DNA of 34,960 bases from a virus: the IMG/VR virus record IMGVR_UViG_3300036715_000350, positions 1 through 34,960 of that record; one strand, written 5' to 3'. Position 1 is the first letter of the stretch; each line of letters starts with the position of its first letter. Made by a program: the position numbers and the translations under genes. The notes below the pieces were generated by a model, which was given only the letters and a program-made list of their open reading frames with translations, had not been told where the DNA came from and did not search any database. Of this stretch, positions 1-7,407 are shown piece after piece.

Positions 1-711
1 GATGCTGGTTCGCTTTATTATTACGAAGTAAATTTCCCTATTTTATTTCGTTGGGAATATTGGAAAGCATTACTCGGAGTCAACGCTGCTTTTTACGACA
101 CCTCTTTGCCTAACAACGGATTTAATAATTTATGGTATCGCTACGACGCAGCACCTTTCAACATTAAAGGTTATGTAAGTTTAGATGTGATTAATAACGG
201 CAACCCGTTAACCTTTGAAGATAAAATAACCTTAGACGCGTTTAACTATTCAACTGGTGCGGATTGGATAGTAAAGACTTTAAAGGCTTACGACCTTGAC
301 GATAACGAGCTGACCGATGGAGTAGATTCATTTATTCAAGGCTTTGCAAAGACTAAAATAGTTGCGGTGTTTGAGAACACCTACGCTGTGGATTTGGGCG
401 GTGTGTTTGTGCGCTTTGGTGCTGAGGTGTACGAGAGCGGAGGGGTGAGCGGATTGCACACGATAGATTCACTTTATACCGTACCAACGAATGAATGGTT
501 TGAGAATAACGATAACAGCGGATTGATTGAATTAGTATTGAGCGGAAACGAGATAACGGCAACGGCTTATTTGAATAATAATAATATTCCGAGTAATGGT
601 AAATTGACAATTTACGCGAGGATATACAACGGTAGTCCTTCCGATGGTAAGATAACAGAAGCTGGTATTTTTAAGGTTACAGAATCTGGAATATACAAGC
701 AACTTGAATAA
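1..711 (+). CDS. Large tail-tip/baseplate-like protein, C-terminal part (gene wraps round the window ends)
   Basis: The reading frame is open from base 1 with no start codon and ends with TAA at 709-711. It is the continuation of the frame that runs off the right end from 33297: bases 1-8 equal bases 34953-34960, and merging them keeps the frame, giving one protein of about 788 residues. This part holds about 236 residues, rich in beta-strand-type sequence with many Asn, Thr, Gly and aromatic residues and no catalytic motif I can name. It lies after the tape measure and baseplate genes and just before the tail fibre, so a structural role at the tail tip or in host contact is inferred. The TTG at 106 is internal, not the start. 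Confidence 0.75.
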   Translation, partial: DAGSLYYYEVNFPILFRWEYWKALLGVNAAFYDTSLPNNGFNNLWYRYDAAPFNIKGYVSLDVINNGNPLTFEDKITLDAFNYSTGADWIVKTLKAYDLDDNELTDGVDSFIQGFAKTKIVAVFENTYAVDLGGVFVRFGAEVYESGGVSGLHTIDSLYTVPTNEWFENNDNSGLIELVLSGNEITATAYLNNNNIPSNGKLTIYARIYNGSPSDGKITEAGIFKVTESGIYKQLE

Positions 712-716
712 ATAAA

Positions 717-745
717 ATAGGTAGTTAAAATATAAAGTAAATTTG
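717..745 (+). promoter_or_regulatory. Bacteroidota-type promoter before the tail fibre gene
   Basis: A perfect -7 box TAAATTTG lies at 738-745. Seventeen bases upstream is a weak -33 box (ATAG, 717-720), and the region resembles the promoter at 26401-26429. The box ends only 5 nt before the ATG at 751, so the transcript would be leaderless or nearly so, if this box is used. Confidence 0.45.
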
Positions 746-750
746 TTGGT

Positions 751-2592
751 ATGAGTTTAAAAATTAGTCAATACGCAACCTCTGTATCAGCACTTGCGAG
801 TGGTGATTTAATGGACGTTTCAAAACTTATAAGCACTTCTCCTGACGTGTATTCATCTGACAAATTAAACTACTCTGTACTATTAAGTGAAATCATTGCA
901 GATGGCAGCATATTAACGGGAAGCGGCACTACTAATTTTATAAGTAAATTCAGCTCGTCAGGTACTTTGGCGAATAGTTTACTTCGCGATGATGGCAGTA
1001 ATGTAAGTATTAATAACGTCATTGACGCGTCATACAAATTATATATTAATTCCGATAAATTAGTTGGCTTAGGAGTCGTTAATAATGCCGTAAGTGGTGG
1101 TAATAATTTCGGTATTTCAGGCTCGGCAACAAACGCAAATACGGGCTCAAATATTGGTATGTTTGGAAATGCTTTACTTTCAAGTGCTGGCACGAATTTA
1201 GGAGTGCGAGGCATGGCAGCGAGTGAATCAGTTACTGTGTCAACTTCTATTGTTGCTGCTGGTTCTAATGTTGGGGGCTTTTTTCAAGGCAACGCGTCAA
1301 GTGGTATTGCTTACGGGTTAGTTGCAACTGCCGACGCAACAAGCAACCAAGCATCGGCAACATTTACGGGGGCTTATATTCGCGCTTACAACGCTGGCAC
1401 TAAATACTCTCTGAGGTTAGAAGATGGCTCGGAAGGTACGGGCAAATTCTTAAAAAGTATTACGTCAATAGGTCAAGCAAATTGGGCAGCGTTAGCGATT
1501 AGTGATATTACTGCTTCATTGGGTACTTCCTTGCAAGTGGTTAGGGTTAACGCTGGGGCAACTGCTTTAGAATATGCGACACTTACACCATCAAACTTAG
1601 GCAATGCAAATCTTACAGCAGATGCAGCTATAAGAACTTATACTTTGGCTGGTACAGCGTCAACAGATTATGTAGATTTCTTAAATGGCACACCTACGTC
1701 AGTATTACGAATTAGGGGTGATAAAAAAGTATTATTTGGCACTCAAATAACATTAGATGCAACGGGGGTTAATGCTACGGCTATTCAACAAAATTTGGCT
1801 CTTGCCTCCGATTATGCTCATATAGTTTACAATAACCCTGGAAGCGGAGTTTATTATTTAAGTAAAAACGGTGTAATTGAATCATATTACCCAAGCGGAG
1901 GGAGTTGTATTATCAATTTTAATAGCGCAATAAATTTTTGGTCTAAGTCCGTTGGTGATAATTTCGCTTACTATTCAACAAATTCAGATTCTTTGATGAC
2001 TTTTCAGGTACGGAATGAATCTAAAATAGGCACTCTATCAATCGGTAATGCTTTAGGTGCGACTCAAACGTTTTTAAAAGGGGGGAACGGTTCGTATCAT
2101 TTGAACGATTTAGCCATAGGCGCAACAAGTATTTCAGCTCAATTTGGTGTGAAAGGAACAGGCTCAACTTCTGCTACTACAACGGCATTATTTCAAAATA
2201 GTTCAAGTGTTTCAATTCTTACAATTACAGATGATAAGGTGGCTACATTTGGAGGTCGTGTAATTAGCATAAGCGCACCGATACAACTAAACACAGCAAG
2301 TTCAGCAACACCAACGCCCAACGCTGATGCAGATGGTCAATTTAATTTAACGGCTTTAGCTGCTAATGCTACCTTTGGCGCACCAACAGGAACACCAACG
2401 GGAGGGCAAAAATTAATGATTAGAATCAAAGATAATGGGACAGCGAGAACGTTAGCATATAACGCTATTTATCGTGCTATTGGCATAACATTACCAACAA
2501 CAACGGTAATTAGTAAGACTTTATATATAGCTTGTATATACAACGCTGCGGACACTAAATGGGATGCGATAGCAACAGCGCAAGAGGCTTAA
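751..2592 (+). CDS. Tail fibre / receptor-binding protein candidate
   Basis: A protein of 613 residues. The N-terminus (about 1-55) looks like a fibre attachment region found in Bacteroidota phages. The middle is low-complexity, rich in Gly, Ser, Thr, Ala and Asn, with short repeated phrases of the type 'VRVNAGATALEYATL' that recur in phage fibre shafts. The last 80 or so residues (GQKLMIRIKDNGTARTL and onwards) resemble a compact C-terminal tip domain that I recall from many otherwise unrelated phage fibres. Composition, size and position after the baseplate genes support a fibre. The receptor cannot be read from the sequence. Confidence 0.7.
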   Translation: MSLKISQYATSVSALASGDLMDVSKLISTSPDVYSSDKLNYSVLLSEIIADGSILTGSGTTNFISKFSSSGTLANSLLRDDGSNVSINNVIDASYKLYINSDKLVGLGVVNNAVSGGNNFGISGSATNANTGSNIGMFGNALLSSAGTNLGVRGMAASESVTVSTSIVAAGSNVGGFFQGNASSGIAYGLVATADATSNQASATFTGAYIRAYNAGTKYSLRLEDGSEGTGKFLKSITSIGQANWAALAISDITASLGTSLQVVRVNAGATALEYATLTPSNLGNANLTADAAIRTYTLAGTASTDYVDFLNGTPTSVLRIRGDKKVLFGTQITLDATGVNATAIQQNLALASDYAHIVYNNPGSGVYYLSKNGVIESYYPSGGSCIINFNSAINFWSKSVGDNFAYYSTNSDSLMTFQVRNESKIGTLSIGNALGATQTFLKGGNGSYHLNDLAIGATSISAQFGVKGTGSTSATTTALFQNSSSVSILTITDDKVATFGGRVISISAPIQLNTASSATPTPNADADGQFNLTALAANATFGAPTGTPTGGQKLMIRIKDNGTARTLAYNAIYRAIGITLPTTTVISKTLYIACIYNAADTKWDAIATAQEA

Positions 2593-2595
2593 AAT

Positions 2596-3255
2596 ATGGC
2601 AATAGCTTTTGGAAATATAACCACATCTAATGCAAATCCTAACGGGAATACGCAGACATTGGCGCATACTCAAAATACGGGGTCAGACCGTACTTTATTG
2701 GTGTGTATAACAATGAGCAATTCTGTTAGTTTTAGCGGTGCTACATACGCTGGTATAGCAATGACATTGATTAGTAATAATAACGTGGCTGGTTCATCAC
2801 AAAGAGTAGCAGCGTATTACTTACAAGCACCGGCAACGGGCAGCAATAACATAGTGGTAAGTTTTAGCGGAAGTCAATATAACAACACGAGCATAATGGC
2901 TCAATCATTTACGGGTGCTGGTGCTTTAGATACTTCTGCCTTTACTGATTCAGCAACAACACCAAGTTCGCAATCCTTAACCATAGTCGCTAATTCTGTG
3001 ATTTATGCAACTGGCTTGAGTGCTAATGCTCAAAATACAGATTATAGCATAGGAGGTTCATCGAGAACACCTGCTTTTAACGGACATAATACAAACGTAA
3101 TTGTTGAAGGGGCTTGGTCGGCAACGGGGTTAAGTGGAGGGGCGCAGAACGTTACAACAAGGGCGGATGCTGGCAGCGTAACAAATTACAGAATCGCAAT
3201 AAGAGAGGCTACTAATGGAGTGGCAACGGGCAACATGATGATGATGTTTAATTAA
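2596..3255 (+). CDS. Accessory virion/tail protein, beta-rich, unknown function
   Basis: A protein of 219 residues starting 3 nt after the fibre gene stops, so probably co-transcribed with it. It is very rich in Ser, Thr, Asn, Ala and Gly and almost free of charge, like exposed virion beta-sandwich proteins. Phrases such as 'DRTLLVCITMSN' and 'GIAMTLIS' recall a domain seen in many phage and environmental virion proteins. It ends in an unusual run of Met (GNMMMMFN). A fibre partner or capsid/tail decoration role is inferred; no enzyme motif is visible. Confidence 0.6.
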   Translation: MAIAFGNITTSNANPNGNTQTLAHTQNTGSDRTLLVCITMSNSVSFSGATYAGIAMTLISNNNVAGSSQRVAAYYLQAPATGSNNIVVSFSGSQYNNTSIMAQSFTGAGALDTSAFTDSATTPSSQSLTIVANSVIYATGLSANAQNTDYSIGGSSRTPAFNGHNTNVIVEGAWSATGLSGGAQNVTTRADAGSVTNYRIAIREATNGVATGNMMMMFN

Positions 3256-3271
3256 TTTTAAAATAAGCAAT

Positions 3272-3649
3272 ATGATAACTTTCACTAAAGACAAGACAAT
3301 GACGCTAACCGCAACAAGCGGCTTAGAAATTCCTAACGGCACAATAGTTAAGGGCAAAGTAAAGCCATTCGGCTCACTTAATGGCACTATTAACTATGAT
3401 GTAGATTGGAGTATAAATGATTTTGCGGACCTGATTCAATTCAAAGAATTACCAGCTTCAATGTTTAGTTCTATTCCTTGCTTCAATGAAGATGGCACAG
3501 AGATATACACCTTTCCCGTAGTGATGGATAACCATTCGCCAGTATATTCAACTATTTATATTTCGACTCAAATTTTAATTGCATTTATTGTAAGTGTTGA
3601 GCCTGAATTTAACGGGAAAATTAGTATCATTGAAGTGCCTTTAGTATAA
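3272..3649 (+). CDS. Hypothetical virion-associated protein
   Basis: A 125-residue acidic protein. Its first half ('TLTATSGLEIPNGTIVKGKV') looks like a small beta domain, and no catalytic motif is visible. It lies in the fibre cluster, 16 nt after the previous gene, and so is probably a minor structural or fibre accessory protein. I do not recognise a named family. Confidence 0.55.
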   Translation: MITFTKDKTMTLTATSGLEIPNGTIVKGKVKPFGSLNGTINYDVDWSINDFADLIQFKELPASMFSSIPCFNEDGTEIYTFPVVMDNHSPVYSTIYISTQILIAFIVSVEPEFNGKISIIEVPLV

Positions 3650-3667
3650 CAATTTAAAAAAAACATT

Positions 3668-3835
3668 ATGAAACAAACAGAAAAACAAAATTTAATTGAT
3701 GCGGTGAATTTCATTTACAGCGTTAGCGCAAAAGCACCAGTTGAAAAGGCGGTACATGATAACGCTTTGAGTGCAGCTAAATTATTAGTTGATGAGTTAC
3801 AAAAGATAGAAGTAGAATTAGAAAAAGTAGATTAA
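3668..3835 (+). CDS. Small helical hypothetical protein
   Basis: A short frame of 55 codons from ATG 3668 to TAA 3833. The start follows an A-rich leader (AAAAAAAACATT), the usual start context in this genome, and the stop is 3 nt before the next ATG. The product is helical and charged, with a predicted amphipathic C-terminus (LLVDELQKIEVELEKVD). It fills the only gap between 3649 and 3839, which supports it being real. Function unknown; perhaps a small chaperone or accessory to the neighbouring virion proteins. Confidence 0.6.
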   Translation: MKQTEKQNLIDAVNFIYSVSAKAPVEKAVHDNALSAAKLLVDELQKIEVELEKVD

Positions 3836-3838
3836 ACT

Positions 3839-4768
3839 ATGCCAACGGGAGAATGTATAAAGGCTAATTTTACCATCGTTTCGACTAACCCAGTTGCAAC
3901 CGTGCCGACTATTAGTGGAATTATACCTAATTCCTCCGTTGCTCAATGCTGCTCAAATACTACCTTCTTTGCTTCCACCGCCGACGATGCGGAATTAAAG
4001 AACGATAAGACCTCATTCTTATTTGTGCTTTCTGCTTTAGTTTCTGTGGCTGTATTGACCTTGCAGAAGGGCGATAGTAACGGCGATTTTACTGATGTTG
4101 AAACCTTAAATAATGATGACTTTGGCACGTTCTATTCGCTCTCATTTAATACCGACGAAGACGCGCGAAAATACATAGGGTACTTACTTAATATGCGTGA
4201 TGTTATAATAGCGCATAACAGCGGCTTATATCGCGTGAAATGCAGCATAACAACGGTGTTGGGTAACGCTGCTATTTACTCAAATGAATTTTGCTTGGAG
4301 GAATATTCACCAGCTTTCATTAATGGTACGGTAAGAATTGAAACTTACACTAATGGCATACGCGGCGCTGCTGGTTCACAGACCGATTACATAGATTTTA
4401 ATTCTTTGAATTGGTATAATCAAATTAGGCTTAAAGGAATGTTCGGATTTTCCACAAGCGAATATACGCGCGAAGATGTTGAATTTCGCAACGGGCAAAA
4501 GCAGTGGGTAGTTGACGAGCAAAAGGAAAAGTATATTTTAAAACTAAAGCCTATTGACCAATACACGCGCGGCTTTGTGAAGACTGATATTATTCAAGCA
4601 GACGAAATATTGATGACTGATTATAACAGCCTTAATCCTGATGAATTTATATCAATTTATGTGAAATGTAGTGGAGGCTTTGAGCCGCGTCATAACATTA
4701 AGGAGGCTTTGCCAGTAGATGTAAATTTCGACAGCGCATTTAATAACCAAAGAAAAAAAAGATGCTAA
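3839..4768 (+). CDS. Tail/virion protein, unknown function
   Basis: A 309-residue protein. The N-terminal 40 residues are Cys-containing ('PTGECIKANF', 'SVAQCCSNTTF'), followed by mixed beta sequence and a more charged C-terminal half. 'MPTGECIKANFTIVSTNPVATV' reads like an exposed virion protein rather than an enzyme. It sits between the fibre genes and the lysis genes, starting 3 nt after the small gene before it. I do not recognise a family. A role in fibre assembly or the virion surface is inferred from location only. Confidence 0.55.
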   Translation: MPTGECIKANFTIVSTNPVATVPTISGIIPNSSVAQCCSNTTFFASTADDAELKNDKTSFLFVLSALVSVAVLTLQKGDSNGDFTDVETLNNDDFGTFYSLSFNTDEDARKYIGYLLNMRDVIIAHNSGLYRVKCSITTVLGNAAIYSNEFCLEEYSPAFINGTVRIETYTNGIRGAAGSQTDYIDFNSLNWYNQIRLKGMFGFSTSEYTREDVEFRNGQKQWVVDEQKEKYILKLKPIDQYTRGFVKTDIIQADEILMTDYNSLNPDEFISIYVKCSGGFEPRHNIKEALPVDVNFDSAFNNQRKKRC

Positions 4769-4769
4769 C

Positions 4770-5000
4770 ATGAATCCTCCTACTATTACTATATTGATAA
4801 CTGTCGGGGGAATATTCGTGGCGATAATAGCTTACTTTCTTAACCGCCTAATTCAGCAAGTGGATAAGATAACTGAGAAGGTAAATAGCATCGAAAATTC
4901 GTTGACAAAATTAACCGTTGAACTTTACTCTATTGATAAGAGATTAAGCGCAATGGAGAGAGATATTTACGTTGTCCATCGTAACGGAATAACAAAATGA
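4770..5000 (+). CDS. Small membrane protein with coiled coil (XhlA/holin-accessory type)
   Basis: A protein of 76 residues. An N-terminal transmembrane helix (about 5-24) is followed by a heptad-patterned helix (28-66, 'VDKITEKVNSIENSLTKL') that would lie in the cytoplasm or periplasm. This architecture matches the small XhlA-like proteins that accompany holins in many phages. It starts 2 nt after the previous gene and heads the lysis cluster. Its stop TGA overlaps the ATG of a 14-codon frame (4997). A structural membrane role other than lysis is possible. Confidence 0.6.
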   Translation: MNPPTITILITVGGIFVAIIAYFLNRLIQQVDKITEKVNSIENSLTKLTVELYSIDKRLSAMERDIYVVHRNGITK

Positions 5001-5041
5001 ATATAGCCGAAATGTTTGAAAATTACGAACTTACTTTATGA
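4997..5041 (+). CDS. 14-residue micro-ORF joining two lysis genes
   Basis: ATG 4997 overlaps the stop of the upstream gene as ATGA, and its own TGA (5039-5041) overlaps the ATG of the holin candidate, again as ATGA. It reads MNIAEMFENYELTL. The double overlap is the geometry of translational coupling, so the frame may act as a coupling relay rather than make a working peptide. Chance cannot be excluded for a frame this short. Confidence 0.35.
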   Translation: MNIAEMFENYELTL

Positions 5042-5271
5042 CCATGTGGGAGAAAATAAAGGCTGATGCGAAGGCGCGTTATATTGTTGGCTTCTTAATT
5101 GGAAGTATGTTAGCTGCTGCGTTTATCCTTGCTTTCTTTGTGGAGTATCCTAAGAGTAATGAGGTTTTGATAGCGAAATTAGAAACGGCATTCAGCATAT
5201 CATTCGGCGCTTTTATTCAACACGTAATGAAGACACCTGACAAAGAAAAAATAAATGGAAATGATAAGTAA
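5038..5271 (+). CDS. Holin candidate (small membrane protein)
   Basis: A 77-residue protein with a strong hydrophobic segment at about 15-36 ('YIVGFLIGSMLAAAFILAFF') and a second, weaker one at about 50-64 ('AFSISFGAFIQHVM'). The ends are charged. Size, segments and position directly before an M15 peptidase gene fit a holin that releases the endolysin. The ATG at 5038 overlaps the micro-ORF stop; a second ATG at 5044 is possible. The 3' end overlaps the endolysin start by 17 nt. Holins have little sequence conservation, so the call rests on context. Confidence 0.6.
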   Translation: MTMWEKIKADAKARYIVGFLIGSMLAAAFILAFFVEYPKSNEVLIAKLETAFSISFGAFIQHVMKTPDKEKINGNDK

Positions 5272-5731
5272 CCACATTAACTACTTTGAGGCTACCAATA
5301 GCCCAACGGCTACGGCTAAAGGAATAGTTAACCAGCCAAACGCGGAACAATTAAAGGCAATGCGATTAGTGGCGGTTAAGTGTTTTGAGCCTTTGAGAAT
5401 GTGGGCTAATGTACCACTATCAATCAATTCTTTTTTTCGTGGTGAGGCATTAAACAAGGCTATCGGCGGCGCTGCGAGTAGTCAGCATTGCAAGGGTGAA
5501 GCTATTGATATTGATGGTAAAGGTAAGATTAGCAATGCTAAAATATTTCACTTCCTCAAAGAGAATACAACCTTTGACCAAATGATAAATGAATTTCCCG
5601 TTAACGGTGAACCTTCGTGGGTGCATATAAGCTATTCAGAGAGAGGCAACAGAGGGCAAATACTTACGGCAACTAAGGTAAAAGGTAAAACGGTTTATTC
5701 ACCTTATAAGCTGGGCGATGTTACGTTATAA
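5255..5731 (+). CDS. M15 family peptidase, phage endolysin
   Basis: A 158-residue enzyme of the M15A (D-Ala-D-Ala carboxypeptidase-like) zinc peptidases, expected to cut peptide cross-links in peptidoglycan at lysis. Visible motifs are 'FFRGEALNKAIGGAASSQH' with zinc ligands His78 and Asp85 in SQHCKGEAIDID, and the third ligand His124 in 'SWVHISY'. The length is typical of a single-domain phage endolysin with no separate wall-binding module and no signal peptide, which fits holin-dependent export. It overlaps the holin candidate upstream and the spanin-like gene downstream. Confidence 0.9.
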   Translation: MEMISNHINYFEATNSPTATAKGIVNQPNAEQLKAMRLVAVKCFEPLRMWANVPLSINSFFRGEALNKAIGGAASSQHCKGEAIDIDGKGKISNAKIFHFLKENTTFDQMINEFPVNGEPSWVHISYSERGNRGQILTATKVKGKTVYSPYKLGDVTL

Positions 5732-6368
5732 TTTGCAAACTAAAGACTTGGTTATAATCACTTTATTGGTGGTCTTATCCTTATTTCAATTCAAATCGTG
5801 CAATTACAATAACGAGCTGGCGATAATGGAAAATAACCTATTCGACTATCAAGATTCAATTAAGATATTCAAGGCAAAGAATGGTGATTTAGTTGAGTAT
5901 AACAAGGCGGTTTATTTAAGTTATAACAATTCAAGTGCTGAGGTTAATCAACTAAAAAAAGAATTAGATTTAAAGAGAGTTGATGTATTGGTGAAATACA
6001 AATCTGTATTTAAACACGATACAATTATGCACATATTTAGCGAGAAATTGCCTTGCGATTCATTTACTAAAGTGGTGAGTATTGATAGTGCCTATTTTAA
6101 GATTAATTTAAGCCTTTCTAACGCATCTTTGAGAATAAATAGTATTGAGATACCAAATGAGCAAAGATTTGTAATAGGTGAAAAGAAAAACGGCTTATTC
6201 AAAGCGAATGAGTACAGCGTAGTTGTTACCAATTCAAATCCAAACATTAAAGGCGAAAGCCTGAAAGCGTACACGTTCAAACCTTCGCCCAAGTGGTTTA
6301 ATTCAATCGGCTTTAAGGGCGCTGTCTTCGTTGCTGGTGTTATTGGAGGACTGATTATATCCCATTAA
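5718..6368 (+). CDS. Spanin-like membrane protein, last gene of the lysis cluster
   Basis: A 216-residue protein with an N-terminal membrane anchor (about 10-26, 'DLVIITLLVVLSLFQF') and a Cys at 28. A helical region (28-95) comes next, then a beta-type region, and a hydrophobic end (about 198-214, 'GFKGAVFVAGVIGGLII'). Similar two-ended membrane proteins follow endolysin genes in Bacteroidota phages, where an inner-membrane spanin role is often suspected. It overlaps the endolysin gene by 14 nt and is the last plus-strand gene before the convergent minus-strand block. Disruption of the outer membrane is inferred, not shown. Confidence 0.5.
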   Translation: MLRYNLQTKDLVIITLLVVLSLFQFKSCNYNNELAIMENNLFDYQDSIKIFKAKNGDLVEYNKAVYLSYNNSSAEVNQLKKELDLKRVDVLVKYKSVFKHDTIMHIFSEKLPCDSFTKVVSIDSAYFKINLSLSNASLRINSIEIPNEQRFVIGEKKNGLFKANEYSVVVTNSNPNIKGESLKAYTFKPSPKWFNSIGFKGAVFVAGVIGGLIISH

Positions 6369-6464
6369 CCGAAAGTATTCAATTAGTATTTCCTTTTTGT
6401 CTTGCTCACTAAATTGGCTGCTTTGCATTGCTATTATTATAGCTTCGATTGAATTTAATTCCAT
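6303..6464 (-). CDS. Small hypothetical protein, antisense-overlapping the spanin-like gene
   Basis: Minus-strand frame of 53 codons: ATG at 6464-6462, TGA at 6305-6303. The start is 1 nt after the TAA of the upstream minus-strand gene (TAAAATG), the tight packing expected of a co-transcribed gene. It reads MELNSIEAIIIAMQSSQFSE and so on, a helical acidic peptide. The last 66 nt lie antisense to the 3' end of the spanin-like gene. Function unknown. Confidence 0.5.
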   Translation of the reverse strand: MELNSIEAIIIAMQSSQFSEQDKKEILIEYFRLMGYNQSSNNTSNEDSALKAD

Positions 6465-6465
6465 T

Positions 6466-6726
6466 TTATTTAAGTTTTTCTATTATATTTTGAACGCTCA
6501 GAATTGAATCGTAACCATCGTCAAATTTCACCTCTGATGTTATTTCTTTTATTAACCTTTGCTTAAATTCATTGACCGCCTTATCCTTTTCTTGAGTAGC
6601 GTAAATTTCCATTGCTTCAATTTCCCTTTCATAAGATACTAAATAATAGAATCGCTTTAAATTATCTTTAGTTACATGGCTATGCAAATGATGCCTCAAT
6701 ATCTCTTCTGCTGTTTTATTTTTCAT
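6466..6726 (-). CDS. Hypothetical accessory protein
   Basis: An 86-residue, mostly helical and highly charged protein containing 'YEREIEAMEIYATQEKDK'. Small proteins of this flavour are common in Flavobacterium/Bacteroides phages, with no known function. It follows the 65-residue gene at 6736 with a 9-nt gap in the same direction, so probably the same transcript. No DNA-binding or catalytic motif visible. Confidence 0.6.
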   Translation of the reverse strand: MKNKTAEEILRHHLHSHVTKDNLKRFYYLVSYEREIEAMEIYATQEKDKAVNEFKQRLIKEITSEVKFDDGYDSILSVQNIIEKLK

Positions 6727-6735
6727 ACTATTTTT

Positions 6736-6933
6736 TTAACTTTCTCGTTCCTCAATTTGCCCTTTGCACACCCAAAGAAATTCATTAATTAAATTCTCAT
6801 CACCTTCGCCTTTTTCTTTGTTAATAGCATTGCTATTGGTGGTCATAAGTCTGTAATTATTACCATTGTGTTTGATGTAGCAAAGCCACAAGCCATTTTC
6901 CTTTTGTGTTACTCTTGTTATTTCAGTTGCCAT
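6736..6933 (-). CDS. Small hypothetical protein, first gene after repeat copy A
   Basis: A 65-residue protein, beta-type at the N-terminus ('MATEITRVTQKENGLWLCY'), perhaps a small beta barrel with a helical tail. Its ATG forms the end of the 71-bp repeat at 6931-7001, exactly as the 16-codon frame at 8720-8770 is placed against the second copy. I do not recognise a family. Confidence 0.6.
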   Translation of the reverse strand: MATEITRVTQKENGLWLCYIKHNGNNYRLMTTNSNAINKEKGEGDENLINEFLWVCKGQIEERES

Positions 6934-7001
6934 GTTACTTTGTTTTACTTCGTTTATTTCGGGGGTATACGTATTGCGTATATTGAGATGTTAGCAACAA
7001 T
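6931..7001 (-). repeat. Gene-joint direct repeat, copy A
   Basis: About 70 bp nearly identical to 8768-8837, differing by a handful of substitutions and one inserted base. On the minus strand it starts just downstream of the stop of the 7003 gene (TAG, TAT, then TGTTGCTAACATCTCAATA). It passes through an inverted element (AATACGTATAC) and an AT-rich leader, and ends at the ATG of the next gene. It may carry a promoter or 5' leader, or mark a recombination joint. Confidence 0.8.
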
Positions 7002-7002
7002 A

Positions 7003-7371
7003 CTACAAACCGTACTTCGATTTAAGTTTTTCTAATTGTTCTAACTCAATATTTTTAATTCTTTTATTTTCTTGTATATCTCGCTCATCTTGTCTTTTTT
7101 GGTATTCAATTTCTTCTTTTTCACACGCTTGTTTGTATTCATTTTCAGAAATTAGACCCAAATCAACAAGGGAATAGTCGGTATTATCTTTACTATATTG
7201 ATTTATATTCACTTCATTTTTTGTGTATCCAAATCCTTCTGTAATATCATTAACAACCAATACCGCAAATGTGTTATCTGTAAATTTTAACCATAACTCT
7301 CCGCAATCTAATTTCAAATCAGAGATTGTTTTTCCTTTCAGTTCATTGATATTCTGTATTTCATTTTTCAT
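7003..7371 (-). CDS. Hypothetical protein with charged helical C-terminus
   Basis: A 122-residue protein. The first half looks like a small mixed domain ('GELWLKFTDNTFAVLVVNDI') and the second half is a long charged helix ('EYKQACEKEEIEYQKRQDER') that may be a coiled coil. The whole gene is bracketed by inverted copies of GTTAGCAACA (about 6990-7000 and 7402-7412), so it looks like an inserted unit. Function unknown; no catalytic motif. Confidence 0.6.
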   Translation of the reverse strand: MKNEIQNINELKGKTISDLKLDCGELWLKFTDNTFAVLVVNDITEGFGYTKNEVNINQYSKDNTDYSLVDLGLISENEYKQACEKEEIEYQKRQDERDIQENKRIKNIELEQLEKLKSKYGL

Positions 7372-7407
7372 ATTATATAAATTAATCGTTTATAATCCGT
7401 ACTGTTG

